From NCBI GenBank assembly GCA_902363665.1, contig CABJAW010000010.1, positions 62,001-126,000 on the forward strand: a stretch of 64,000 nt of DNA. Direction: 5' to 3'. Source of the DNA: Lachnospiraceae bacterium (GTDB taxonomy: Bacteria; Bacillota; Clostridia; Lachnospirales; Lachnospiraceae). Of the stretch, positions 7,982 through 15,764 are shown piece after piece. The notes under the pieces were generated by a model. That model searched no databases. It saw only the letters and a list, made by a program, of their open reading frames with translations, and had not been told where the DNA came from. The translations under genes and the position numbers were made by a program. Within the stretch, counting starts at the first letter, position 1. Every line of letters begins with the position of its first letter.

Positions 7982-8011
7982 ATGATAACAGGATGGATGC
8001 AGATTTGTCAA
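7982..8011 (-). promoter_or_regulatory. Sigma-A promoter upstream of glnA
   Basis: Minus strand -35 TTGACA (8006-8011) and -10 TATCAT (7982-7987) with 18-base spacing. The predicted start is near 7975, immediately before the attenuator hairpin. Confidence 0.65.
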
Positions 8012-8075
8012 TATTTTATCCTTTTGGTTTTTCCTTTATTTTTTCAGGAGCGCTTTTCGTCTGCTCCGCTGCGCA

Positions 8076-8210
8076 GACAGCCCCCGGTTCCGCCTCCGAT
8101 TGTACATATGTCTGGCGACAGGTGTGTGATCCGGGCGGATGCAATCCGTCAGGAGCATACAGCTGTCAGTCCAGACCAGGTGAACAATGGAGACGGGACC
8201 GGGGGCTGTC
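8076..8210. repeat. Structured inverted-repeat element, copy 2
   Basis: Same fold and core as 1690-1840, in the opposite orientation. Outer arms GACAGCCCCCGG...CCGGGGGCTGTC pair but are unrelated in sequence to those of copy 1. The core keeps TGTCTGGCGACAGGTGT and CTGTCAGTCCAGAC, with ATTGT/ACAAT replacing GTTGT/ACAAC and CGGAT-GCA-ATCCG replacing CGGAC-GAA-GTCCG, all pair-preserving. It lies between the sugar transporter operon and the glnA promoter. No poly-T follows. Function unknown. Confidence 0.7.
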
Positions 8211-8279
8211 CTTCCACGACTTAAAATTCTTCGCACTCTAAGCCGCATCATTCTGAACTTCCCTTAAACCCTGCCGCCC

Positions 8280-8297
8280 TAAAAGAGCGCTCTTTTA
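8280..8297. terminator. Perfect 18-bp palindrome at the yjfF stop codon
   Basis: TAAAAGAGCGCTCTTTTA overlaps the stop codon of the last transporter gene. On the minus strand it can form a short hairpin ending in TTTTA, a possible weak terminator; it could also be a protein-binding palindrome. Confidence 0.4.
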
Positions 8298-9311
8298 CTT
8301 CTTCCTCTCCTTCACCAGCGCAAACACACTCTGCAGCACGATAAAGAAGCAGAGCAGAATCGCTGTCACGATATTCGACCACGAACTGATCAGCTTTCCG
8401 TTCGTCTTTACAAGCGTCGAAATCGTACCGTTGATCAGCACACCGAACAGCGATCCGATCACGTTTCCAACACCGCCTGTCAGCAGCGTGCCGCCGATGA
8501 CTGCGGAAGAAATCGCATCCATCTCAAGTCCGGTCGCCTGCGTTGTCGTACCTGCCATCGTATTCAGGCAGTAGCAGATACCGCCGATCGAGGTCAGGAA
8601 GCTGGAGAGAATGTACGCTTTCATTTTTGTCTTCTTCACATCAAGTCCCATCAGCGTTGCGGACTGCTGGTTACCGCCTACTGCGTAGAGGCTGCGGCCA
8701 AATCTCGTATATTTCAGCATCAGATAAATCGCAACAACCACGATGAGCGCTACCACAACGGTCACACGGAGATACGGATACTGCATGATTCCTTTTTTAT
8801 TTGTGTAACCGCCAAACGGAAGCGATATCTTGAAGCTGGAAAGCGTCGTAAAAATCTTATCCGAAACGATACTTACCTGCTCCTTGCAGATCACTGCCGT
8901 CATACCTCTTGCAAAGAACATGCCCGCCATCGTCACGATGAACGGCTGGATATCAAGATAGGCGATACAGAAGCCCTGTACGATACCAAAAACAATACCG
9001 ATCGCAAGAATGAACAGCATCAGCACCGGGCTGGACCAGCCCCACTGCTCAATGCCGACTGCAAGGATCATACAGTCCATTGCGATCAGTGAACCAACGG
9101 AAATATCGATACCGCCGGTCAGCATGACGCAGGTCATTCCGGCTGTCACGCAGATCAGTCCGGCATTGTTGATCAGAATATTTAAAAAGGTCTGCAGACG
9201 GGTAAAGCCTTTATCGGCATATACCGCGCATCCGGCTGCGTACATGACAAAAAACAGAACAATCGTAATCAGAAGCAGTAGGTTGTTGCTGTTGATTTTT
9301 TTCTTTTTCAT
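8295..9311 (-). CDS. yjfF: Sugar ABC transporter permease, YjfF-like
   Basis: Inner-membrane permease of a CUT2-type (ribose/galactofuranose class) ABC importer. The 338-residue product has many hydrophobic helices and the CUT2 signatures ITVTAGMTCVMLTGGIDISVGS-like (residues about 50-75) and AVGGNQQSATLMG (about 215), plus TGGVGNVIGSLFG. The start overlaps the ytfT stop by four bases, showing translational coupling, with GGAGGCGG upstream. It is last in the ytfQ-ytfR-ytfT-yjfF operon. The substrate in this organism is inferred: galactofuranose, galactose or arabinose are candidates. Confidence 0.88.
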   Translation of the reverse strand: MKKKKINSNNLLLLITIVLFFVMYAAGCAVYADKGFTRLQTFLNILINNAGLICVTAGMTCVMLTGGIDISVGSLIAMDCMILAVGIEQWGWSSPVLMLFILAIGIVFGIVQGFCIAYLDIQPFIVTMAGMFFARGMTAVICKEQVSIVSDKIFTTLSSFKISLPFGGYTNKKGIMQYPYLRVTVVVALIVVVAIYLMLKYTRFGRSLYAVGGNQQSATLMGLDVKKTKMKAYILSSFLTSIGGICYCLNTMAGTTTQATGLEMDAISSAVIGGTLLTGGVGNVIGSLFGVLINGTISTLVKTNGKLISSWSNIVTAILLCFFIVLQSVFALVKERKK

Positions 9312-10369
9312 GCCCGTGCCGCCTCCTTTCCGGATTTTTTCGTCAGCTTCTTAAAGAATGCCTTTGCAGGTTCTGCCTGAATGACAACGATGATGATGAC
9401 TACAACCGCCTTGAATACCGGCGCCTGTGCGGAAGAAACGCCCAGAGCGTAAAGCGTTGTCGTGATCGCCTGGATCGTGTAAGCACCGATGATGGAGCCT
9501 GCCAGCGAGAATTTACCGCCGCCGAGGCTGTTTCCACCAAGTGCTACCGAAAGAATCGCATCCAGCTCCATATTCAGTCCGATGTTGTTCGTATCAGCGG
9601 AATAAATTCTGGAAGTTGCCACCATACCTGCAAGACCGGCGCACAGACCGCAGATCGCGTAGCACATCAGGATGATCTTTGCAGAATTGAAACCTGCAAT
9701 GCGGGATGCCCGCTTATTGATGCCGACACTTTGAATATAAGTGCCAAGTGCGGTAAAGCGAAGGATCACTGCTGTAATCGCCACACAAATCGCGGCCACA
9801 ATAATTGGGGTCGGAATGATACTGCAATAGCCGCCGAGCTTCTGGAAAGACGGTACACGCACGTATACGATCTGGCTGTTGCAAAGAAGCAGTCCGATCG
9901 CACGGCCCGCCGACCATAAGATCAGGGTAGCGACCATCGGCTGGATATTCATGTAGGCGACGAGAAATCCATTGAAAATACCGCAGATCAAAGTCACAAG
10001 AAGGCCGATTCCGATGCCGGCCAGAAGCGGATGTGCATACTGCTGTACATTTACGTTTCCATAGCCTGCCAGAATCAGGCAGCAGACACCGGCGTAAAGA
10101 CTCATGACGGAACCAACTGAAATATCGGTACCGCCCGAAGCTGATACAACGAGCGTCATACCGATTGCAAGGATTGCAATCTCACTTCCGCGGTTCAGGA
10201 TATCGATCAGTCGTCCGTATAGCACTCCGTTTTTGATCGAGATCATGAAGAATCCAAGCGGCGCTCCGCCGGTTGCAATGTCATAGACTACATTGATCAG
10301 CATGACAAGGATCATACTGAAGATTGGAAGGAAAAGACGCTTCTGCGTCAGTTTTTTGATACTGCTCAT
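9308..10369 (-). CDS. ytfT: Sugar ABC transporter permease, YtfT-like
   Basis: Second permease of the CUT2-type importer; expected to pair with the YjfF-like subunit in the membrane. It has the family motifs ILAIGMTLVVSASGGTDISV-like near residue 65 and AVALGGNSLGGG-type LSVALGGNSLGG near residue 275, with about ten hydrophobic segments. The start at 10369 (ATG in TGATG) overlaps the ytfR stop by one base and is preceded by GGAGGTG; the codon upstream is GTG. All core features look intact. Confidence 0.87.
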   Translation of the reverse strand: MSSIKKLTQKRLFLPIFSMILVMLINVVYDIATGGAPLGFFMISIKNGVLYGRLIDILNRGSEIAILAIGMTLVVSASGGTDISVGSVMSLYAGVCCLILAGYGNVNVQQYAHPLLAGIGIGLLVTLICGIFNGFLVAYMNIQPMVATLILWSAGRAIGLLLCNSQIVYVRVPSFQKLGGYCSIIPTPIIVAAICVAITAVILRFTALGTYIQSVGINKRASRIAGFNSAKIILMCYAICGLCAGLAGMVATSRIYSADTNNIGLNMELDAILSVALGGNSLGGGKFSLAGSIIGAYTIQAITTTLYALGVSSAQAPVFKAVVVIIIVVIQAEPAKAFFKKLTKKSGKEAARA

Positions 10370-11886
10370 CACTTGTCACCTCCCGCGATCGCTTTCATTA
10401 CGTTCATCTGGTTCATATCGCGCTCATCGATCTCGCCGACCTTCTGTCCATCGCGCAGTACCGCCATCCGGTTGCACGTCCGGAGCATCTCTTCAATCTC
10501 AGAGGAAATGAAGATCAGGCTCTTCCCCTCATCTGCCAGCTGCAGCACCAGCTTTTGGATCTCGGTTTTCGTACCGATATCGATGCCTCGCGTCGGCTCA
10601 TCGAGAATCAGGAAATCCGGATTCGTCGCCAGCCATCTCGCCAGAATTACTTTCTGCTGATTTCCGCCGGAGAGCTGTTTAATCAATGTCTCACGGCTTG
10701 CACATTTGATCTGCAGAAGATCGATGTACTTATCCGCGATCTCACACTGTTTGGCCATTGGAATCTTTTTCATAATTCCCTGCTTGGCCTGCATGGCAAG
10801 AATGATGTTCTCACGCACCGACAGATCTCCGATAATGCCTTCCGCCTTACGGTCGTCCGGCAGAAGTCCCATGCCAAGATGCATCGCATCGATCGGGTTT
10901 TTGATCTTTACTTCTTTTCCTTTTACTTTCAGGGTACCGGTCTGGGCACGGTCTGCACCGTAAATCGCACGCGCCAGCTCACTTCGGCCGCTGCCAAGAA
11001 GTCCGGTCAGTCCGATGACCTCCCCTTTATGGATGTCAAGATCGAACGGCTTGATCGTACCGGCATGGCTTAAGCCTCTCGCCTCAATGACCATCGGCTC
11101 TTTTCGCTTGTCGCCGCTCGTCTCCGGCTTGATGGAAGCCAGATCATCGAAATCTTTTCCCATCATCGCTGCGACCAGCTTGACTCTCGGCAGATCTGCG
11201 ATCTCATATTCTCCGACGAGCTGTCCGTTCCGAAGCACTGTGATGCCGTCGCAGACCGCATACACCTGCTCCAGGAAATGTGTGACAAAGATGATGCCGA
11301 CGCCTTTTTCCTTTAAGCTTCGCATCATCGTAAAAAGCTTTTCTACCTCACGGTCATCCAGTGAGGAAGTTGGCTCATCCAGAATGAGGACCTTGCAGTC
11401 CATATCTACAGCACGGGCGATTGCAATCATCTGCTGCAGCGCCAGTGAATATTCTTCGAGGTTTCTTGTAACATCAATGTCAAGCTCCAGCTGCTTCATC
11501 AAAGCGGCGGCCTGACGGTTCATGACCTTGCGGTTGACCGTGCCGAGCTTTGTCAGCGGCTCACGGCCTATGTAAAGATTCTCTGCGACCGAAAGATTCG
11601 GGCAGAGGTTGACTTCCTGATATACCGTAGAAATACCTTTTTTCTGGGCATCCATAGTATCTTTGTTTACGATCGGATGATCGAACCCTTCGAGGTGAAT
11701 CTCTCCGGCCTCAAATTTATTTACGCCGGTCAGACATTTGATCAGTGTGGATTTTCCCGCACCATTCTCTCCCATCAATGCACGGATCTCACCTTTTTTC
11801 AATGTAAAATCCACGTTTTCCAGCGCTTTTACGCCTGGGAATGTCATGCAGATCCCCTGCATTTTCAAAACTGTTCCTGCTTCCAA
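10369..11886 (-). CDS. ytfR: Sugar ABC transporter ATP-binding protein, YtfR-like
   Basis: Tandem-domain ATPase energising the CUT2 importer. The N-terminal domain has Walker A GENGAGKST and Walker B KVLILDEPTSSLDD; the C-terminal domain has a degenerate Walker A (GLLGSGRSE), as is usual for this class, but an intact LSGGNQQKV signature and LILDEPTRGIDIGTK. A TTG start at 11886 is chosen because GGAGGG lies seven bases upstream; the open frame extends to 11994 but only through the hairpin repeat. A terminator-like hairpin separates it from ytfQ, so the ATPase and permeases are probably made at lower levels than the binding protein. Confidence 0.9.
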   Translation of the reverse strand: MEAGTVLKMQGICMTFPGVKALENVDFTLKKGEIRALMGENGAGKSTLIKCLTGVNKFEAGEIHLEGFDHPIVNKDTMDAQKKGISTVYQEVNLCPNLSVAENLYIGREPLTKLGTVNRKVMNRQAAALMKQLELDIDVTRNLEEYSLALQQMIAIARAVDMDCKVLILDEPTSSLDDREVEKLFTMMRSLKEKGVGIIFVTHFLEQVYAVCDGITVLRNGQLVGEYEIADLPRVKLVAAMMGKDFDDLASIKPETSGDKRKEPMVIEARGLSHAGTIKPFDLDIHKGEVIGLTGLLGSGRSELARAIYGADRAQTGTLKVKGKEVKIKNPIDAMHLGMGLLPDDRKAEGIIGDLSVRENIILAMQAKQGIMKKIPMAKQCEIADKYIDLLQIKCASRETLIKQLSGGNQQKVILARWLATNPDFLILDEPTRGIDIGTKTEIQKLVLQLADEGKSLIFISSEIEEMLRTCNRMAVLRDGQKVGEIDERDMNQMNVMKAIAGGDK

Positions 11887-11910
11887 CGCGATTCCTCCCT
11901 TCCAGTTACA

Positions 11911-11967
11911 TGTACTCCCGAAATCTTTTTGTGCCTGAGCAAGCGCAGGAAAGACTCCGAGAGTACA
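11911..11967. repeat. GTACTC hairpin element, copy 2 (upstream of ytfR)
   Basis: TGTACTCCCGAAATCTTT (from 11911) pairs with the AAAGACTCCGAGAGTACA arm ending at 11967, giving a long imperfect hairpin. On the minus strand it ends about 15 bases before the ytfR ribosome site. Shared with 4566-4611 and 26368-26408. Confidence 0.65.
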
Positions 11968-11994
11968 GTTATGGGCAACATTTTTTCTCCTCAT

Positions 11995-12033
11995 GGAAAA
12001 GAGGGAGAAAATCCGCCCTGGGACCTTCTCCCT
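11995..12033 (-). terminator. Terminator-like hairpin between ytfQ and ytfR
   Basis: AGGGAGAA (12002-12009) pairs with TTCTCCCT (12026-12033) and is followed on the minus strand by TCTTTTCC. Position after a binding-protein gene suggests partial termination to raise the binding protein over the other subunits. Confidence 0.5.
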
Positions 12034-12087
12034 CCCTGTCTGCTTCGACCCTGAAGTGTCAGCGCCAATGAAGTCTTATGAGATTAT

Positions 12088-13074
12088 TTAATAAGCACGT
12101 CCTGCCAGAACTTCGTCTGTCATGGTTGTTGCATACTCGCTTGTGATGCCCGGTGCTACAAAAGCCTGATCCTCAACCAGAGTGGTCTCCTCGTACTCCT
12201 CGCCAGCCTGCATCTTCTCGATTACGCCCTTAACGGTCTCAGCCTGAATCGGGTTGCACTCTACGTCACAGTTGATCTTTCCATCCAGTGTGTACTGAAG
12301 TCCGTCATGTGTTGCGTCGAAAGAAATCAGGGTAACGTCGCCATCTACACCATAGGTGATTCCTGCTGCATCCATTGCATCCATTGCGCCGTATGCTTCG
12401 TTGTCATTCTGGCAGATAACTACGTTGAACTGTCCCTCGTAGGATTTGATGAAGGACTCCATAACTTCCTGGCCGCCTGCCTGTGTGAAGTCACCGGACT
12501 GAGAGTCAAGAATCTTCCAGTTCTCATGATCCTTTGCCACTTCATTGAATCCATCGGTACGTCCGATCGTTGCGGATGCTCCTACGGAACCCTCGATCAC
12601 AAGAATGTTTGCATCCTTATCGCCAAGGTACTCTGCCAGCCAGTTTCCAGCTGTGATACCCTCGTTCTTTGTGTTGGTTCCTACCCATGCATCATATAAA
12701 GAAGCGTCAGCCTCAATCTCACGGTCAGCAATGATTACCGGGATGCCTGCATCCTGTGCTTCCTGAAGAACGGTATCCCATCCTGCGGACTGGATCGGAG
12801 CGATGATGATGTAATCCATCTCTTTGTTGATGAACGTACGAACTGCCTCAAGCTGTGCAGCGTTGTCGTTGTCGCAGTCAACCAGATCCAGGCTGTATCC
12901 TGCTTCCTCTGAGAATACGTCCTGATAGTTCTGTGTGTTTGCGGTACGCCAGTCTGACTCATGTCCTACCTGTGCGTATCCGACTGTGATCAGATCCTCT
13001 GCTGCGCATGCCGGCATAGCTGCCATGCAAAGTGCTGCTCCTGCGATCGCCATAACTGCAAATTTCTTTTTCAT
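12088..13074 (-). CDS. ytfQ: Periplasmic-type sugar-binding protein, YtfQ-like
   Basis: Extracellular binding component of the CUT2 importer. The 328-residue product starts with a signal peptide (residues 1-24, KKKFAVMAIAGAALCMAAM then ACAAED); the cysteine might be lipidated but the lipobox is poor. The mature part has YtfQ hallmarks: VGYAQVGHESDWRTANTQ, DYIIIAPIQSAGW, EGSVGASATIGRTDGF and SQSGDFTQAGGQEVMESF. It is the first gene of the transporter operon, with its own promoter. The galactofuranose class is assigned by family; the true ligand is unknown. Confidence 0.88.
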   Translation of the reverse strand: MKKKFAVMAIAGAALCMAAMPACAAEDLITVGYAQVGHESDWRTANTQNYQDVFSEEAGYSLDLVDCDNDNAAQLEAVRTFINKEMDYIIIAPIQSAGWDTVLQEAQDAGIPVIIADREIEADASLYDAWVGTNTKNEGITAGNWLAEYLGDKDANILVIEGSVGASATIGRTDGFNEVAKDHENWKILDSQSGDFTQAGGQEVMESFIKSYEGQFNVVICQNDNEAYGAMDAMDAAGITYGVDGDVTLISFDATHDGLQYTLDGKINCDVECNPIQAETVKGVIEKMQAGEEYEETTLVEDQAFVAPGITSEYATTMTDEVLAGRAY

Positions 13075-13191
13075 GTATTTGATTCCTCTCTTTCTTATAA
13101 TGCCCGCACATCACTGCGGTTGGTTTCTGATTCTCACACTGGCTCTCTCTTCCGTTTTCCCATTGACCGTGTGTGTTTTGTTTGTATCTAT

Positions 13192-13220
13192 AATTTAACT
13201 AAAAACTTTCAAAAAGTCAA
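13192..13220 (-). promoter_or_regulatory. Sigma-A promoter of the ytfQRT-yjfF operon
   Basis: Minus strand -35 TTGACT (13215-13220) and -10 TAAATT (13192-13197), 17-base spacing, about 120 bases before the ytfQ start. Confidence 0.65.
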
Positions 13221-13261
13221 TGTATAACTATTCACTTTTACCAATTTCATCCATTCGCACA

Positions 13262-13306
13262 ATACAAATTTGTCGTTTTTTCTGATGATTTCCGTACAAA
13301 TTTGTA
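13262..13306. promoter_or_regulatory. Pair of ACAAATTTGT operators between ytfQ and the araR-like gene
   Basis: Two copies of the palindrome ACAAATTTGT (13264-13273 and 13296-13305; the second extends to TACAAATTTGTA) with centres 32 bases apart, about three helical turns. The half-site ACAAAT matches that of known AraR operators. The second copy abuts a TATAAT (13308-13313) facing the regulator gene, suggesting autoregulation. The rest of 13075-13572 is AT-rich with no gene seen. Confidence 0.65.
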
Positions 13307-13572
13307 TTATAATTGATGTCAAGTGGAAAAAAGGTGATTTTTATACGGAATTTCAAAATGGAAGTTCGTTTTTTTACGCACACGCCTGTTTTTTCCCCGT
13401 TTTTTCTTCCTTTTTCCGCTTGTAAAAGTGTCCAAAACAGAAATGAAAAGTTTAATTTCCACCGGTTATGGTAGATTTTTTCCGCCTAAAAGTCACCGGA
13501 AGATTTCATACAATAAAACCCGGAAGAAAATTTTCCCTTTTGTTCAAATAAATTTACCCGAAAGGAGCCCTC

Positions 13573-14673
13573 ATGGGAATCAAATATAAAGAAGTTGCAG
13601 ATCAGCTGCGGCATGAAATTCTGAGCCAAAACACATATGCCGGAACAAAAAAGCTTCCAACCGAGCAGGAGCTGATGGAGCGTTATCATGTCAGCCGTCA
13701 GACGGTGCGTCAGGCGCTCTCCATTCTGCTTGCAGAAAATCTGATCCAAAAAAGGCAGGGAAGCGGCACCTATCTTTCCGAGCAGGCGCTCTCCCCCGCC
13801 CATGGCTCCGGCAGCATCGCCATTTTGACACCATTTGCAGGCGATGCCACCTTTCCTGCGATGCTCTGGGATATTCAGACGATTTTATCCGGCGCCGGTC
13901 TTCAGTCTCAGGTCTTTTCCACCGAAAACCGCTTCGACCTGGAACGGAAGATCCTGCTGAGCCTTTTGAAGCAGCCACCCCGCGGAATCCTTGCCGCAGG
14001 AAGCCGTACTGCCTTTCCCAATCCAAATCTTGACCTGTACAGAAGGCTCCTTGCCTCCGGAACCTACACGGTCTTTTTTGAAAACGGCTACCCGGATCTC
14101 CCGGAGGTTCCCTGCTTTTCCCCGGACGAATTTTCAGGCGGATACCTTATTGCATCCTATCTGATCCGGCAGGGTCATCAGAAGATCGCGGGGATTTTCT
14201 GCCGGGATGACAGACGCGGCCTTCTGCGCTGGCACGGTTATTCCTGCGCACTCCGGGATCACGGAGCTGCCTTCTGCGACCACCACGTTTTCTGGTATCA
14301 TTCCGCCACAAAAAAGGATCTGACCGATCCGTTCGACCCCGCTGCACTTGCCGGTTTTCTTGATGAGATCCTCCCGGACTGCACTGCAGTCATCTGTCAG
14401 GATGATGAGGCCGCATACTTTCTGATCCGCGAATTGCAGCACCGTGGTGTACGGATCCCATATGACCTCTCCGTCACCGGCTTCGGAAACAGCTATTTCA
14501 GCGACATCGCCCCGGTACGGATCACCACGCTCTGCGCCGGAAGCACAAAACTCTGGATGAGCGCGGCAAGAGTCCTGCTTGCTTCCATCAAAAAAACAGC
14601 TGCCGACGAACCTCAGCCCGTCTGGCAGCTGCTTGAAAAAGACAGTGTTCTCAATATTTCCGTGAATCGATGA
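13573..14673 (+). CDS. GntR/LacI hybrid transcriptional repressor, AraR-like
   Basis: The 366-residue product has an N-terminal GntR winged helix (about 1-70: KYKEVADQLRHEI, LPTEQELMERYHVSRQTVRQAL, QKRQGSGTYL) fused to a LacI-type effector domain (about 80-360: HGSGSIAILTPF, GGYLIASYLIRQGHQKIAGI, DLSVTGFGNS). This architecture is that of AraR, which releases DNA on binding L-arabinose. AAAGGAG lies six bases before the ATG. It is divergent from ytfQ with two palindromic operators between, so it probably controls the transporter and itself. Its 3' end overlaps the convergent lipoprotein gene by 23 bases. The effector sugar is not known. Confidence 0.85.
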   Translation: MGIKYKEVADQLRHEILSQNTYAGTKKLPTEQELMERYHVSRQTVRQALSILLAENLIQKRQGSGTYLSEQALSPAHGSGSIAILTPFAGDATFPAMLWDIQTILSGAGLQSQVFSTENRFDLERKILLSLLKQPPRGILAAGSRTAFPNPNLDLYRRLLASGTYTVFFENGYPDLPEVPCFSPDEFSGGYLIASYLIRQGHQKIAGIFCRDDRRGLLRWHGYSCALRDHGAAFCDHHVFWYHSATKKDLTDPFDPAALAGFLDEILPDCTAVICQDDEAAYFLIRELQHRGVRIPYDLSVTGFGNSYFSDIAPVRITTLCAGSTKLWMSAARVLLASIKKTAADEPQPVWQLLEKDSVLNISVNR

Positions 14674-15700
14674 ATTCCTGCGTCAGCTCTTCCGGCCTGA
14701 AGCAGGTTTCTTCCACATAGCAGTATTTTTCCGGTGTTTTTCCAGCTTCGATCTGTTCTATGATCGCTTCCACCCGCGGACCGTGATCCGGATTGCACTC
14801 CACATCCAGGTTGATCCGCCCGGCTTTGCATTCCTCAAGCCCCGGTTTCGACGCATCAAAAGAGATCACGATCACTCTTCCGTCTACTCCGTGGCTGATC
14901 TTCTTTTCATCCAGCGCCTGGAGTGCACCGAGCATGGAATTATCATTTTCACAGTAGATGACATCCGGGATGCTGCCCTTATCAAGCGCATCCCGCACGA
15001 CCTCATACGTCTTTGCCTGCGTAAATTCACCCTGCACACTCCCCAGAAGTCTCCAGCTTCCATGCGATTCGACCGCCTCCATCAGGCTCTTCGTCCGTCC
15101 GATCTGTGCCGAAGATCCTTCCGTTCCCTGCACATGCAGAATGTCAATGCGCTCGTGCACCCTTCCCTGCTCCTTCAAATAGTTTTCCAGCCAGGCCGTC
15201 GCCTTCTGCCCTTCCTCATAAAAATCTGAGCCGACCCACGCCGCGAACAGATCCTCGTCCGCCTTTACCATACGGTCCACAACGATCACCGGAATGTCCG
15301 CATCCTTTGCCTCCTGCAGTACGCCTTCCCAGCCGTCCTCCACGACCGGAGCCACGACAATATAATCCACCTCCTGCAGGATAAAATTGCGGATCGCCGC
15401 AATCTGATTTTCCTGCTTCTGCTTCGCATCGTCAAACAAAAGCTCGTATCCGTTTGCCTCAGTAAACGTGGCTTTCATCGATTCCGTATTCGCCACGCGC
15501 CAGTCTGACTCCGCGCCGACCTCGGAAAAACCGACCACGGTGAGCTTCGCAGTATCATCCTCTGTCTCCTCCGGCACATTTTCGGAAGTGCAGCCGCCGG
15601 TAAACAGCATTGCTGCACATACCAGAAATGCAAGTGCAAGGTGTCGCTTTTCTTTTTTCTCTGCCTGGTTTATTTTTCTGAATTTTCTGTATTCTTTCAT
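14651..15700 (-). CDS. Sugar-binding lipoprotein, second YtfQ homologue
   Basis: The 349-residue product has a long charged N-terminus, one hydrophobic segment and the lipobox FTGGC (cysteine near residue 37), so it should be anchored on the outer face of the membrane. The rest parallels YtfQ: VGFSEVGAESDWRVANTES, DYIVVAPVVEDGWEGVLQEA, QGTEGSSAQIGRTKS and GEFTQAKTYEVV. It is the last gene of the operon with the histidine kinase and response regulator and has no permease or ATPase next to it, suggesting a sensory rather than transport role, presenting sugar to the kinase. The 3' end overlaps the araR-like gene. Confidence 0.85.
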   Translation of the reverse strand: MKEYRKFRKINQAEKKEKRHLALAFLVCAAMLFTGGCTSENVPEETEDDTAKLTVVGFSEVGAESDWRVANTESMKATFTEANGYELLFDDAKQKQENQIAAIRNFILQEVDYIVVAPVVEDGWEGVLQEAKDADIPVIVVDRMVKADEDLFAAWVGSDFYEEGQKATAWLENYLKEQGRVHERIDILHVQGTEGSSAQIGRTKSLMEAVESHGSWRLLGSVQGEFTQAKTYEVVRDALDKGSIPDVIYCENDNSMLGALQALDEKKISHGVDGRVIVISFDASKPGLEECKAGRINLDVECNPDHGPRVEAIIEQIEAGKTPEKYCYVEETCFRPEELTQEFIDSRKY

Positions 15701-15764
15701 AATAATCTAAAAGCTCCTGTTTCCTTTTTCCTGAACCCTTCATTATCTCAGAAAAATTTACTGC

